DNA of 64,000 nucleotides from Sulfurimicrobium lacus (lineage in GTDB: Bacteria; Pseudomonadota; Gammaproteobacteria; Burkholderiales; Sulfuricellaceae): assembly GCF_011764585.1 (NCBI RefSeq), contig NZ_AP022853.1, positions 1,781,501-1,845,500 on the forward strand, in the 5' to 3' direction. The position numbers and the translations under genes are program-made. The notes under the pieces are model-generated. The model worked only from the letters and a program-made list of their open reading frames with translations, had not been told where the DNA came from and did no database searches. This document shows, one piece after another, positions 1-9,926 of this stretch; the stretch's first letter is position 1, and the number at the start of each line of letters is the position of its first letter.

Positions 1-1
1 C

Positions 2-946
2 AAGGGCTGGGTGGCGGGCGGCTATGGACTGGCAGCAATCTCGCGGCCGCTGTTCTACCTGGCGTCGAGCTGGCCTATGGTGCTGGCGCTGCGCTTCGCC
101 GACCGGGTGGGAAAAGGCCTGCGCACCTCGCCCCGCGACGCGCTGCTGGCCGGTGCGGTGGACGAAGGCCGCCGGGGTTTGGCGTTCGGCCTGCACCGGG
201 CCATGGACAACGCCGGCGCGGTAATCGGGCCGCTTCTTGCAGCCTGGCTGCTGGCGCGGGGGGTGCCGATCAAGGACGTGTTCCTGTGGTCCATCGTGCC
301 GGGCATCATCACCGTCGTACTGGCCTTGGGCGTCAAGGAACCGCCAGTAGTTCCGGCAACCCAGCGCCCGGTATTTTCGTGGAAGCTGGACAGCTTCCCG
401 CCCGCCTTCAAGCGCTATTTAGCGGTGCTGGCGCTGTTCACGCTGGGCAATTCGTCCAACATGTTCCTGCTGCTGCGCGCCAAGGAACTCGGCCTGCCGG
501 ATTACCAGGTGCCATTGTTGTGGGCGCTGACTTCGGGGGTGGCGATGGTCTTTTCCACGCCGCTTTCCGCCCTGTCCGACCGCCTTGGCCGGGTGCGGCT
601 GATTCTCGCCGGATGGGCGGTGTATGGCCTGTTCTATCTGCTGCTCGGCATCAACGGTTTTCACGCCCTGCTGCTGTGGCCGCTGTTTGCATTCTACGGC
701 CTGTTCCTCGCCGCGACGGAAGGCGCCGAGAAAGCCCTGGTGGCCGACCTTGCCCCACGCGACAAGCTCGGTACGGCCTACGGCTGGTTCAACCTCACTG
801 CCGGAGCGATGCTGTTGCCCGCATCGCTGATATTCGGCTGGCTGTGGCAGGGCGTTGCCGTCGAGGCCGCATTTGCTTTTTCCGCCTGTTGCGCGCTGGC
901 GGCGGCCTTGTTGTTGAAATCATGGGTGATGCGTCCCACGCCATAA
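2..946 (+). CDS. MFS transporter, 5' end outside window
   Basis: Inner-membrane major facilitator protein; substrate unknown. The reading frame is open to the left edge, so the true start lies upstream; a GTG at 11 is only an internal candidate. The visible part shows the loop motif GKGLRTSPRDALLA followed by FGLHRAMDNAGAVIGP, typical of a MFS subgroup with a conserved loop between helices 2 and 3 and a charged helix 5, then about eight hydrophobic helices. The C-terminal half carries the repeat loop SALSDRLGR. It ends at TAA 82 bases before the enolase start, so co-transcription with eno is possible. The family is clear; drug, sugar or organic acid specificity cannot be read from the sequence. 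Confidence 0.85.
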   Translation, partial: KGWVAGGYGLAAISRPLFYLASSWPMVLALRFADRVGKGLRTSPRDALLAGAVDEGRRGLAFGLHRAMDNAGAVIGPLLAAWLLARGVPIKDVFLWSIVPGIITVVLALGVKEPPVVPATQRPVFSWKLDSFPPAFKRYLAVLALFTLGNSSNMFLLLRAKELGLPDYQVPLLWALTSGVAMVFSTPLSALSDRLGRVRLILAGWAVYGLFYLLLGINGFHALLLWPLFAFYGLFLAATEGAEKALVADLAPRDKLGTAYGWFNLTAGAMLLPASLIFGWLWQGVAVEAAFAFSACCALAAALLLKSWVMRPTP

Positions 947-2897
<1,951 letters not shown>

Positions 2898-2901
<4 letters not shown>

Positions 2902-2911
2902 TCTAGATCAT
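2898..2911. promoter_or_regulatory. FNR/Crp-type palindrome before cytochrome gene
   Basis: Perfect 14-base palindrome ATGATCTAGATCAT overlapping the stop of the Crp/Fnr-type gene. Its core TGAT-N4-ATCA matches the FNR/ANR consensus TTGAT-N4-ATCAA at four of five bases per half. A -10-like TATGCT lies at 2934-2939. If that sets +1 near 2946, the palindrome is centred at about -41.5, the class II FNR promoter position. Promoter assignment is inference. Confidence 0.55.
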
Positions 2912-2983
2912 ATTGAATTTCCATCGTCCGGCCTATGCTGGCACAGCCATCGCTGTTGATGGTGCAGCATTACTGGAGAAAAT

Positions 2984-3484
2984 ATGAAAATTGCCGTGAT
3001 TGCCCTTGCCCTGTTTGCCTCTTTCGCTGCCAACGTCTACGCCTCAGACGGCACGGTGCCCATTGCAGGCCCAAAGAATACAACTGTAGCGGATACCAGA
3101 GAAACCGTCGTTTTGCCCGGATTCGAACGCGACAAGATATTGGCGAGCATGCGCCGATTTCTCAAGGGAACTCAGCAAGTAATTGAGGGGCTTGCCTCGA
3201 ACGATATGAAGATGGTTGCACAGGGCGCTCGATCAACGAGCCCGCAGCCACTCAGTAAAGCTTCGCTTAAAGCTAGGGAAAATTGCCCCAAGGGATGTAA
3301 CGAACTGTGCGAAGCAATGCATGGCGGATTCGACAGCATTGCTGCTGAAGCCGAGGCAGGCAAGAACAAGCAGGTGATTCTGGAAAAGCTGAGTGGAACT
3401 TTGCAACGGTGTACGGCTTGCCACGATACTTATCGCTATGACATGCGCGCTGGCAATGAGTTGCCAGCGCTGGAGAAACCATGA
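2984..3484 (+). CDS. Secreted c-type cytochrome (c'-like) with three extra cysteines
   Basis: Predicted periplasmic one-heme cytochrome, 166 residues. A signal peptide (MKIAVIALALFASFAANVYA) precedes a helical domain with the heme motif CTACH near the C-terminus (143-147), arranged as in cytochrome c'-like proteins. Against the frameshifted relative at 5811-6241, the segment LPQSFKDIGGPTH is here CPKGCNELCEAMH: Cys at 101, 105 and 109 replace Leu, Phe and Gly, while His113 is kept. Such a CxxxCxxxC set is unusual and could bind metal or form a disulfide. Codon use looks less GC-rich than in neighbours. An FNR-like palindrome lies upstream and a hairpin downstream. Electron-transfer partner unknown. 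Confidence 0.8.
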   Translation: MKIAVIALALFASFAANVYASDGTVPIAGPKNTTVADTRETVVLPGFERDKILASMRRFLKGTQQVIEGLASNDMKMVAQGARSTSPQPLSKASLKARENCPKGCNELCEAMHGGFDSIAAEAEAGKNKQVILEKLSGTLQRCTACHDTYRYDMRAGNELPALEKP

Positions 3485-3539
3485 AAAACGGCATCATAAT
3501 GGTCCCTGCGCTGCGCATTACCGAATATTGATAACGGGA

Positions 3540-3563
3540 GCCGACGGGAACCGTCCCGCCGGC
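3540..3563. terminator. Hairpin after cytochrome gene
   Basis: Ten-base arms GCCGACGGGA and TCCCGCCGGC with one mismatch around a 4-base loop, between the cytochrome stop and the DUF4395 gene. No immediate U-run follows, so it may be a weak or factor-assisted terminator. Confidence 0.4.
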
Positions 3564-3594
3564 ATTCTGCGATTCTGGTTTTATAGGTCATTCC

Positions 3595-4341
3595 ATGGGC
3601 AAGATTTTCGAGTTTGGCGAAGCGCTGGACGGTTACACCGTGCCGGTGCTCAACGAGCGCGAGGTGCGGGCGAGCGCCGGCATCCTGTTCTTCTTCGCCC
3701 TGGTATCCTTCATGAATGCCTGGCTGGTCGGCGACTTCCGCTTGACCCGGGTTTTTGTGGCGGCCTTCCTGATCGATTTCACCATACGCATCTTCATCAA
3801 TCCCAAATACGCGCCCAGCCTCATCCTCGGACGCTTCGCCGTGAGATGGCAAACGCCCGAATATGTCGGTGCGCCGCAGAAACGCTTTGCCTGGAGCATC
3901 GGCTGGGCATTAGCGCTGACCATGCTGTATCTGGTGGTACTCAACCGCATCATCGGCCCGATCAACCTGATCGTCTGCTCCACCTGCCTAGTCTTGCTGT
4001 TCTTCGAGGCGGCGTTCGGCATCTGCCTCGGCTGCAAAATCTATAATCTGTTTGCCCGGCAACAGGCGCAGCACTGCCCCGGCGGCACATGCGACGTACG
4101 GAGTTCATTACCCATCGGGGTCGCGCAGTCAGTTGTGACTGCACTGTTTTTAGTGGCACTGTTTTTCCTCGGCAAAACTTTGCTGAACGATCCGCGAGAT
4201 ATCCGTTTCCTGGAAAAGAATGCCACACCTTCAACCGCGCCGACTCAGTCCGGCTCGGACAGCGGCGATTGCACGCCACCTGACTGGGCCGTTGCCATGG
4301 GCCACGCCGAGCAATGGAAGCTGCATCACAACTGCAAATGA
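3595..4341 (+). CDS. DUF4395 family inner-membrane protein
   Basis: Integral membrane protein of 248 residues matching the DUF4395 pattern: N-terminal NEREVRASAG, then paired hydrophobic helices and the motif RFAVRWQTPEYVGAPQKRFAW between helices. A cysteine-rich stretch follows (CSTCLV, FGICLGCKIY, HCPGGTC). DUF4395 proteins often sit near thioredoxin-, rhodanese- or sulfur-handling genes, and the conserved CLGCK suggests thiol or sulfur chemistry at the membrane; the biochemical function is not established. A C-terminal periplasmic-type tail with more Cys and His (GDCTPP, KLHHNCK) is extra. It ends 19 bases before the next gene, so the two are probably an operon. Confidence 0.75.
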   Translation: MGKIFEFGEALDGYTVPVLNEREVRASAGILFFFALVSFMNAWLVGDFRLTRVFVAAFLIDFTIRIFINPKYAPSLILGRFAVRWQTPEYVGAPQKRFAWSIGWALALTMLYLVVLNRIIGPINLIVCSTCLVLLFFEAAFGICLGCKIYNLFARQQAQHCPGGTCDVRSSLPIGVAQSVVTALFLVALFFLGKTLLNDPRDIRFLEKNATPSTAPTQSGSDSGDCTPPDWAVAMGHAEQWKLHHNCK

Positions 4342-4360
4342 GCAAAAGGGAAGCCAGGCC

Positions 4361-4777
4361 ATGACGACACGCAGACATTTCATCCTTTTCATCGCCGCCA
4401 CCATGCTGACGATTGCCAGCGGCGTTTCCCAGGCAGCGCAGCCAAGCGTCGAAATCGTCGCCATGGCGCACCCGCCCGTTCAAAGCGCGCTCAAACCGCT
4501 GCGCGAATGGCTGGCCAAACAGGGCGGCAAACTGCAAGTGGCCGAGATTGACGCCGAAAGCCCCCAGGGTGTGAAGCGGCTTGCCAGTATTGGCCTTGCG
4601 GGGCATGTCCCGATTGCGATTCTGATCGACGGCAAGCAGCAATATCGGCGCAAGGACGGCAGCATGGTGACATTCGTGAATTTTCCCGCAGTCAAGGAAA
4701 GCCCGCCGGGAGCGCGGGGCGATTGGCAAATCACCGATGTGCAAGCCGCCATCACGGAAAGGCTGAACAAACCATGA
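4361..4777 (+). CDS. Small secreted protein, thioredoxin-like size
   Basis: Protein of 138 residues with an N-terminal signal (TTRRHFILFIAATML...SQAA). ATG 4361 is chosen because it places the basic-hydrophobic signal first; a longer frame from 4220 would overlap DUF4395. The mature part has an alternating beta-alpha pattern (VEIVAMAHPPVQSALKPL, then IAILIDGKQQYRRKDG), which resembles a thioredoxin-like or redox-partner fold, but no CxxC is present. The product is not recognised. Position just after the DUF4395 gene suggests a periplasmic partner for it, followed by a likely terminator. Confidence 0.6.
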   Translation: MTTRRHFILFIAATMLTIASGVSQAAQPSVEIVAMAHPPVQSALKPLREWLAKQGGKLQVAEIDAESPQGVKRLASIGLAGHVPIAILIDGKQQYRRKDGSMVTFVNFPAVKESPPGARGDWQITDVQAAITERLNKP

Positions 4778-4829
4778 GCCTGATACGCGCGGAAAATTCA
4801 GAGTTCGGCGAGAAGCAGAATCTGCGCCG

Positions 4830-4857
4830 GGTGAGCTGTTTGCTCGCCTGTATTTTT
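4830..4857 (+). terminator. Probable rho-independent terminator
   Basis: Stem GGTGAGC / GCTCGCC with one G-U pair and a 5-base loop, followed by TGTATTTTT, between the small secreted protein and the metallo-beta-lactamase-fold gene. Confidence 0.5.
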
Positions 4858-4893
4858 AACCATTAATCGGAAATTTGGAAAGGACTTCAAATA

Positions 4894-5814
4894 ATGCGGA
4901 TCGTCTTGTTATTCCTGCTTCAGTTCGGCTTGTCGGCATGGGGAAATGCCTGGGCGCTTTCACTCTCGCCCGTGCCGGTAGCGCCGAATGTCTACGCCTT
5001 CATCGGCGACACGGGAATGCGCAGCGTCGAGAACGAGGGCATGAACGCCAACAGCGGCTTCGTCGTCACCGATGAAGGCGTGGTGGTGATCGACAGCGGA
5101 TCCACGTGGCAGGTGGCGAAGGAAATCCATCGCGCTATCAGAGCGGTGACCAGACAGCCGGTGAAAATAGTCGTCAATACCGGTGGCCAGGACCACCGCT
5201 GGCTGGGCAACGGCTACTTTAAATCCATCGGCGCCGAGATCATCGCCGCCCGGCCGGCTCTGGCCGATATGCAGGCGCGCGGCGCGATGCAACTGGACGG
5301 CCTGAGTCAGACCCTGGGCGAGAAAGCGGCGGGAACGCAGCCGGTTTACCCCGACCGCTTGTTCGACCAGTCCGAAACCCTGCGCCTGGGCGGGCAAGAA
5401 ATCCAGTTGCTGTATTTCCACGGCGGTCACACGCCGGGCGACAGCGTGGTGTGGCTACCTAAGCAAGGCGTGCTGTTTTCCGGCGATTTGGTGTTCGTTG
5501 ACCGGTTGCTCGGGGTGCTGCCTTTCAGCAGCGCGACCGACTGGCTGGCCTCTTTCAACGTGATGGAAAAGCTGGGGCCGAAGACCATCGTTCCCGGCCA
5601 CGGCCAGGTCTGCGATCTTGATCGGGCGCGTCGCGATACCGGCGATTACCTGCGCCTGCTCATCACGCACATGAAGCAGGCAGTGGATAAAGGCATCGCT
5701 TTGCAGGAAGCCATCGACAGCCTGGATCAGAGCGCTTTCAGCCGCCTGGCCAACTTCGATCTGCTAAAGGGCGGAAATGCCAGCCGCGTCTATCTGGAGA
5801 TGGAGAGCCAATGA
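4894..5814 (+). CDS. Secreted metallo-beta-lactamase-fold protein with altered first metal motif
   Basis: 306 residues with a signal peptide, so probably periplasmic. The fold is supported by GFVVTDEGVVVIDSGST, GGHTPGDSVVWLP, LFSGDLVF and IVPGHG. The first metal motif, normally HxHxDH after an NT pair, reads NTGGQDHRWLGN (Asn95-Asn106), so the first two histidines are missing while later His and Asp ligands remain. Relatives with a normal motif include SoxH/quinoprotein-associated hydrolases and persulfide dioxygenases; the substrate here is unknown. The stop overlaps the start of the frameshifted cytochrome gene (ATGA), and a TauE/SafE exporter follows, so a role in sulfur or thiol metabolism is plausible but inferred. 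Confidence 0.75.
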   Translation: MRIVLLFLLQFGLSAWGNAWALSLSPVPVAPNVYAFIGDTGMRSVENEGMNANSGFVVTDEGVVVIDSGSTWQVAKEIHRAIRAVTRQPVKIVVNTGGQDHRWLGNGYFKSIGAEIIAARPALADMQARGAMQLDGLSQTLGEKAAGTQPVYPDRLFDQSETLRLGGQEIQLLYFHGGHTPGDSVVWLPKQGVLFSGDLVFVDRLLGVLPFSSATDWLASFNVMEKLGPKTIVPGHGQVCDLDRARRDTGDYLRLLITHMKQAVDKGIALQEAIDSLDQSAFSRLANFDLLKGGNASRVYLEMESQ

Positions 5815-6241
5815 GAGCTCTTTACTGCTGTTCACTGCTGGTACTGGCTCTCGCTTCGGCTTCCGTGCGGGCGGATATCGACCACCCGGCTGATACCAGG
5901 ATCAATCTCGATTGACGGTTCAGGAGCGTGCCGAATTTCTGGCTGAAATGAGGCAAATGCTGGCCAGCGTTCAAGGCATCATGCAGGGGATCGGCGAATC
6001 CGACCGTGGCAGGATTGCAGAGTCCGCTCGCCTGTCTGGCAATCGGATGGCGCGTGCCACTCCGAATACGGTGCGTGCCAGGTTGCCGCAGTCCTTCAAG
6101 GATATCGGCGGCCCAACCCACATGATGTTCGAGGAACTGGCCGTCCGCGCGGAAACAGACGAAATGGACATGATAGCCCGCGATGCCGGGAAGCTGATGA
6201 ATCAATGCATGACCTGCCATGCCACGTTCCGGGTTCAATAG
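5811..6241 (+). pseudogene. c'-like cytochrome interrupted by a one-base frameshift
   Basis: ATG 5811 overlaps the preceding stop and encodes a good signal peptide (MRALYCCSLLVLALASASVRA) and INLD, then stops at TGA 5913. The rest continues in the -1 frame from 5912 (TVQERAEFLAEMRQML onward) and includes LPQSFKDIGGPTH and heme motif CMTCH near the end. One extra T at 5912-5913 would give an intact reading GAT-TTG-ACG and a protein of about 143 residues. So this is a very recent single-base deletion, a sequence error, or, less likely, a -1 slippage site. The coding part is otherwise undamaged. Domain type is that of the one-heme cytochromes at 2984 and 9446. Confidence 0.75.
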
Positions 6242-6251
6242 CCGGGCAAAG

Positions 6252-7154
6252 ATGCAAATGGACTGGCTGAGTGTTTCCTTCCCTGTTTCCGGCGTTCATA
6301 CCTGGCTGTGGCTGCCGCCCCTGGTGGCCTTCGTGCTCTCGTTTTTCTGCTCCATGGTCGGCATCTCCGGTGCCTTTCTGCTGATGCCGTTCCAGATGAG
6401 CGCGCTGGGTTTCGCCGGTCCCTCCGCCAGCGCCACCAACCTGGTGTTCAACCTGTTCGCCACGCCCGGTGGCGTGTGGCGCTATGTGCGCGAAGGGCGG
6501 ATGTTCTGGGCGCTGGCGGGGCTCATCACCCTGGGCTCGTTGCCCGGCATCGTGCTGGGGTTCTATCTGCGCGTCCTGTATTTGCCGGACGCGGCACGCT
6601 TCAAACTGTTCGTCGGCGTGGTCTTGTTGCTTCTGAGCTGGCGTTTGCTGGCCGAATTCGTGCCGTGGAAATCTACAAGGCAGCAAGCCGCCACTATTGC
6701 TTCGTCCCCGGACATGAGCCTGCGCATCCGGCATGCCGGATTAAAGCGGGTGACATTCGTCTTCCAGGGCGAGGAGCACGGATTCAGCACCTTCGCCATG
6801 CTGGCCCTCGCCTTCGTGGTGGGCATCATCGGCGGCACCTACGGCATCGGCGGCGGGGCGATCATCGCGCCGTTCTGCATCGCGGTATTCCGCCTGCCGG
6901 TGCATGCGGTGGCAGGCGCGGCGCTGGCGGGGACTTTCGCTACTTCGCTTGCCGGGGTGGCGGTCTACTCCTTCCTGCCGCTGCCGGGCGGCGGGTATGC
7001 CGCACCCGACTGGTGGCTGGGCAGCCTGTTCGGCCTGGGCGGACTGGCCGGGATGTACCTGGGCGCGGCTTTCCAGCGGCATGTTCCGCAACGGGTGCTG
7101 AAAGGGGCGCTGGGCGTGCTGCTCGCCGGTTTGGGCGGGTTTAATTTGTTGTGA
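6252..7154 (+). CDS. TauE/SafE family anion exporter
   Basis: Inner-membrane protein of 300 residues with about eight helices in two halves. Both halves carry the family glycine signature: FCSMVGISGAFLLMPF near the start and GIIGGTYGIGGGAIIAPF in the second half, each followed by a helix with an ASATN/AGAALAGT-type turn. Members export sulfite, sulfoacetate or other organosulfur anions. Start ATG 6252 (ATG 6258 is possible) is 10 bases after the cytochrome stop, making it the last gene of the 4894-7154 unit with the metallo-beta-lactamase-fold protein. Sulfite export is a reasonable guess in that context but not shown. Confidence 0.85.
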   Translation: MQMDWLSVSFPVSGVHTWLWLPPLVAFVLSFFCSMVGISGAFLLMPFQMSALGFAGPSASATNLVFNLFATPGGVWRYVREGRMFWALAGLITLGSLPGIVLGFYLRVLYLPDAARFKLFVGVVLLLLSWRLLAEFVPWKSTRQQAATIASSPDMSLRIRHAGLKRVTFVFQGEEHGFSTFAMLALAFVVGIIGGTYGIGGGAIIAPFCIAVFRLPVHAVAGAALAGTFATSLAGVAVYSFLPLPGGGYAAPDWWLGSLFGLGGLAGMYLGAAFQRHVPQRVLKGALGVLLAGLGGFNLL

Positions 7155-7177
7155 AAGGGGATTGCCGGCGCGGTTTT

Positions 7178-8512
7178 TTACCCCCAGGGCAACGTCAGGA
7201 TCGCCTCAAGCCCGCCGCCCTGAGGGTTACATAGCAACAGGTCGCCACCGTGCATCCGGGCGATGTTGCGCGCGATGCCCAAGCCCAGGCCGGTGCCACC
7301 GGTATCGCGGCTGCGTGAATTTTCCAGGCGATAAAAGGGCTCGAATACCCGTTCGAGTTCGGCCTCCGGAATGCCCTGGCCTTGGTCTTGGATATGGATT
7401 TGCAGTTGTGTGTCCTGGTCGTTCACGGTGACGGTGGCGCTTTTCCCGTATTTGACGGCGTTGTCGATCAGATTTCCCAGGCATCGCTTCAGGGCCGCAG
7501 GCTTGCAGGGATAGGGCTGGGCAGCGATGCCTGACAGCCTGACTTGCTGGCCGATTTCCGCTGCGTCTGCCTGGAGACTTTCCAGCAAGGCCATGATGTC
7601 CACGGGTTGCACCGGCTCCGGGTTTTCCACGCCGCGCATGAAATCCAGGGTGGCGGAAACCAGAGACTCCATTTCCTCCAGATCCTTTACGAATTTTGTT
7701 CTGAGATCGTCGTCCTCCAGCAGTTCGGCCCGGAGCCGCAAGCGGGTGATGGGGGTTTTCAGGTCGTGCGACATGGCGGCGAGAACCCGCGTGCGTTCCC
7801 GGAGATAGCTGACCAGGCGTGATTGCATGGTGTTGAAGGCATGCGCTGCGCGACGCACTTCGGTCGGACCTGTTTCCAACAGGGGCGGGCTGTTGATGTC
7901 CTTGCCCAGCTTTTCGGCTGCGCTGGCGAGGGTGTCAAGGGGGCGTGTGGCGAGGCGCACGGCGAGCAGCGAAAGAAAAATCACTGCGGCGAACAGGATC
8001 AGCAGACTGAAAACCAGATGGGGTGGCAGGGGAAAGGCTTCACCGCTCGGGCGTGCTTCGATGGATACAAAAGTCCCGTCTTGCAGGTGTGTCTCTGCAG
8101 TGAAGGCGATTTTTTGTTGTGGTTGAAGATGCTGATCCGTTTCGGAAACCGTGACTTCGACTGAAGGGCTTTCCCCAAGCAGGTCGTGCAGCATTCCGGC
8201 GAAACCGGCGGCCTGGGCTGTGTTGTCAGGGTTCTGGGGTTCCTGGCTGGGGGAGCGGGGGGCGAGGGAAACCGATAGCGTTGAAGAATTGAGCGTTGCG
8301 CCGAGCTTTTGCCGCTCGGCGGGGGACAGTGAATTCAGCAGCCGGATGGTGTCGGCAATGCGTTGCGCCGCCTCCAGGCTGTTCGAGCGAAACAGCAAAC
8401 GATCGCGCTCGCGCAAGTGGAAAGAAACGTTGAACGATTGCACCAGAATCAGGCCGCCGAGCAGGATCAGAACCATGCGGCTGAAGAGGGATTGAGGCAA
8501 CAGTCGCATCAT
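7178..8512 (-). CDS. Sensor histidine kinase (EnvZ/CpxA type)
   Basis: Membrane sensor of 444 residues: N-terminal helix (LFSRMVLILLGGLILVQSF), a periplasmic domain of about 130 residues, a second helix (LVFSLLILFAAVIFLSLLAV), HAMP, H-box AAMSHDLKTPITRLRLRAE, then the ATPase domain with NLIDNAVKYG, DQGQGIP and GGTGLGLGIARNI. All catalytic boxes look intact. Its start overlaps the end of the response regulator gene (ATGA), so the pair is translationally coupled. The stimulus cannot be read, but divergent targets encode a cytochrome, TolC and an ABC exporter, and nearby boxes resemble CpxR sites, which suggests envelope or toxic-compound stress. Confidence 0.9.
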   Translation of the reverse strand: MMRLLPQSLFSRMVLILLGGLILVQSFNVSFHLRERDRLLFRSNSLEAAQRIADTIRLLNSLSPAERQKLGATLNSSTLSVSLAPRSPSQEPQNPDNTAQAAGFAGMLHDLLGESPSVEVTVSETDQHLQPQQKIAFTAETHLQDGTFVSIEARPSGEAFPLPPHLVFSLLILFAAVIFLSLLAVRLATRPLDTLASAAEKLGKDINSPPLLETGPTEVRRAAHAFNTMQSRLVSYLRERTRVLAAMSHDLKTPITRLRLRAELLEDDDLRTKFVKDLEEMESLVSATLDFMRGVENPEPVQPVDIMALLESLQADAAEIGQQVRLSGIAAQPYPCKPAALKRCLGNLIDNAVKYGKSATVTVNDQDTQLQIHIQDQGQGIPEAELERVFEPFYRLENSRSRDTGGTGLGLGIARNIARMHGGDLLLCNPQGGGLEAILTLPWG

Positions 8513-9231
8513 TTTCCCGTTTCCACCTGTACCGCCAGGACGTAGCCCTCACACCGCACCGTCTTGATGAGGGCGGGTTCCTTGGCATCGTCGGCCAGGC
8601 GGTGGCGGAGCCGGCTCACCTGAACGTCGATGCTTCTTTCGAAAGGATCCGTTTCCCGTCCCCGCATCATGTCCATGAGTTGATCCCGGCTGAGAACCCG
8701 GTTGGGGTGATTGAGGAATATCCGCAACAGGCGGAATTCGGAACCGCTCAGCGGAACCACCACCCCTTGCGGCGAGACCAGTTGGCGCGAGACGGTGTCA
8801 AGCTCCCATCCGGCAAAGCTAACCCGGGCCGCATCGCCGGCTTCCATGTTTCCCGGCAAGGCCTTTGCCCGGCGCAGAATGCTCTTGATACGCGCCAGCA
8901 GTTCACGCGGGTTGAATGGCTTGGACAGGTAATCGTCGGCGCCCATTTCCAGGCCGAGGATGCGATCCAGATCCTCGCCACGGGCGGTGAGCATGATCAC
9001 CGGGATGTCCGAGCGCGCCCGCAGATTACGGCATAGCACCAGGCCATCGTCTCCGGGCAGCATCAGGTCGAGCACGATCAAATCCACACGCCCCTTATCC
9101 AGCGCCGTCAGCATACCCTTGCCTTCCGCCACGGCGGTGGTCCGATAGCCGTTTTTCTGCAGGTAATCACCCAGCAGGCTGCGGATTTCGGCATCGTCGT
9201 CCACGATAAGAATGTGTTCAGGTGTCGTCAT
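8509..9231 (-). CDS. OmpR-family response regulator
   Basis: 240 residues: receiver domain with acidic pocket VDDDAEIR, phospho-acceptor in VLDLMLPGDDG and Lys in LSKPFNPRELLARI, then an OmpR winged helix (SGSEFRLLRIFLNHPNRVLSRDQLM, and VSRLRHRLADDA). Start ATG 9231 is preferred to an upstream ATG at 9267 because MTTPEHILIVDDD is the usual N-terminus. It heads the operon with the kinase at 7178. A GTAAA-N5-GTAAC box 44-58 bases upstream and an inverted second box further out suggest autoregulation and control of the divergent cytochrome-TolC unit. Confidence 0.92.
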   Translation of the reverse strand: MTTPEHILIVDDDAEIRSLLGDYLQKNGYRTTAVAEGKGMLTALDKGRVDLIVLDLMLPGDDGLVLCRNLRARSDIPVIMLTARGEDLDRILGLEMGADDYLSKPFNPRELLARIKSILRRAKALPGNMEAGDAARVSFAGWELDTVSRQLVSPQGVVVPLSGSEFRLLRIFLNHPNRVLSRDQLMDMMRGRETDPFERSIDVQVSRLRHRLADDAKEPALIKTVRCEGYVLAVQVETGK

Positions 9232-9274
9232 GGTGCGTTTATACCCTGTTAGGCCAAAGCCATGCATGGAAATT

Positions 9275-9289
9275 GTAAAGCAGTGTAAC
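9275..9289 (+). promoter_or_regulatory. CpxR-like tandem box near regulator start
   Basis: GTAAA-GCAGT-GTAAC: two half-sites with 5-base spacing, one base from the enterobacterial CpxR consensus GTAAA-N5-GTAAA. It lies in the divergent region between the regulator (start 9231) and the cytochrome (start 9446). Confidence 0.5.
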
Positions 9290-9299
9290 GACCCGGCAT

Positions 9300-9370
9300 C
9301 TTGTCACAGTAAGTTACAAAAAAGGCCTGCCCTGACATATGCCAGTTACACCCCGGCGGTTAAATGCGCT
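9300..9370 (+). promoter_or_regulatory. 71-base promoter-region repeat, copy A
   Basis: Segment upstream of the cytochrome-TolC unit that matches 11275-11345 at 59 of 71 positions without gaps. It contains GTCAC-AGTAA-GTTAC at 9303-9317, which read on the minus strand is GTAAC-N5-GTGAC, a CpxR-like pair in the opposite orientation to the box at 9275. A conserved CGGTTAAAT near the end could be the -10 region. Confidence 0.65.
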
Positions 9371-9445
9371 AGCGGCTTGAGCCGGAGGGGCGCGGATTTT
9401 GCGCTCCGTTTCCATAAACAGTCATTTTCCAAAGGATGTCCTGAT

Positions 9446-9898
9446 ATGAAACCTCCCCACAATCTTGTCCTTAATTTTGTCGCATCGGCCTGGTTGTTAT
9501 TCACCATGACTGGCGTGCACGCGGCTGAGCCACTCGTCTTGCAGAATGTCATGAAGGACCTTGGCAAGAACATGCAGACCATCACCGACGGCGTTTCCCG
9601 AGAAGACTGGGAACTGGTGGAGAAAACCGCGCCCCTGATCGCCGATCATCCCCAGCCGCCGATGTCTGAAAAAATGCGCATCATGGGCTTCATGGGCAGC
9701 AACATGGGCAAGTTCAAAGCTTATGACGGTGAAACGCACGATCAGGCGTTGGCCATCGGCAAGGCAGCCAGGGCCAAGGACGGCCAGGGCATCATTCTCT
9801 CCTTCCAGAAACTCCAGACCAGTTGCTACAACTGCCACAGCGAATTCCGCAAGCCGATTGTGGAGCATTTCTACGGCAAGAAAGATGCCGCCCAGTGA
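9446..9898 (+). CDS. Secreted c'-like cytochrome of the exporter regulon
   Basis: 150 residues. Start ATG 9446 with AAAGGA upstream begins a signal peptide ending near VHAAE; upstream in-frame codons lie inside the shared promoter and are rejected. The mature domain is helical with MRIMGFMGSNMGKFKAYD in place of the usual LPxxFKxxGxxTH region, and a heme motif CYNCH near the C-terminus. Periplasmic electron carrier or ligand-binding cytochrome of unknown partner. It is 28 bases ahead of tolC and behind copy A of the repeated promoter, so it is probably induced with the efflux genes by the 8509/7178 two-component system. Confidence 0.8.
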   Translation: MKPPHNLVLNFVASAWLLFTMTGVHAAEPLVLQNVMKDLGKNMQTITDGVSREDWELVEKTAPLIADHPQPPMSEKMRIMGFMGSNMGKFKAYDGETHDQALAIGKAARAKDGQGIILSFQKLQTSCYNCHSEFRKPIVEHFYGKKDAAQ

Positions 9899-9926
9899 TC
9901 CTGATTCCGTTGCCAGGAGAGTCAGA

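Noticed and set aside
3481-3531. Sixteen-codon frame overlapping the end of the first cytochrome (ATGA)
   Set aside because: Too short and without context; may be a leftover of a start region.
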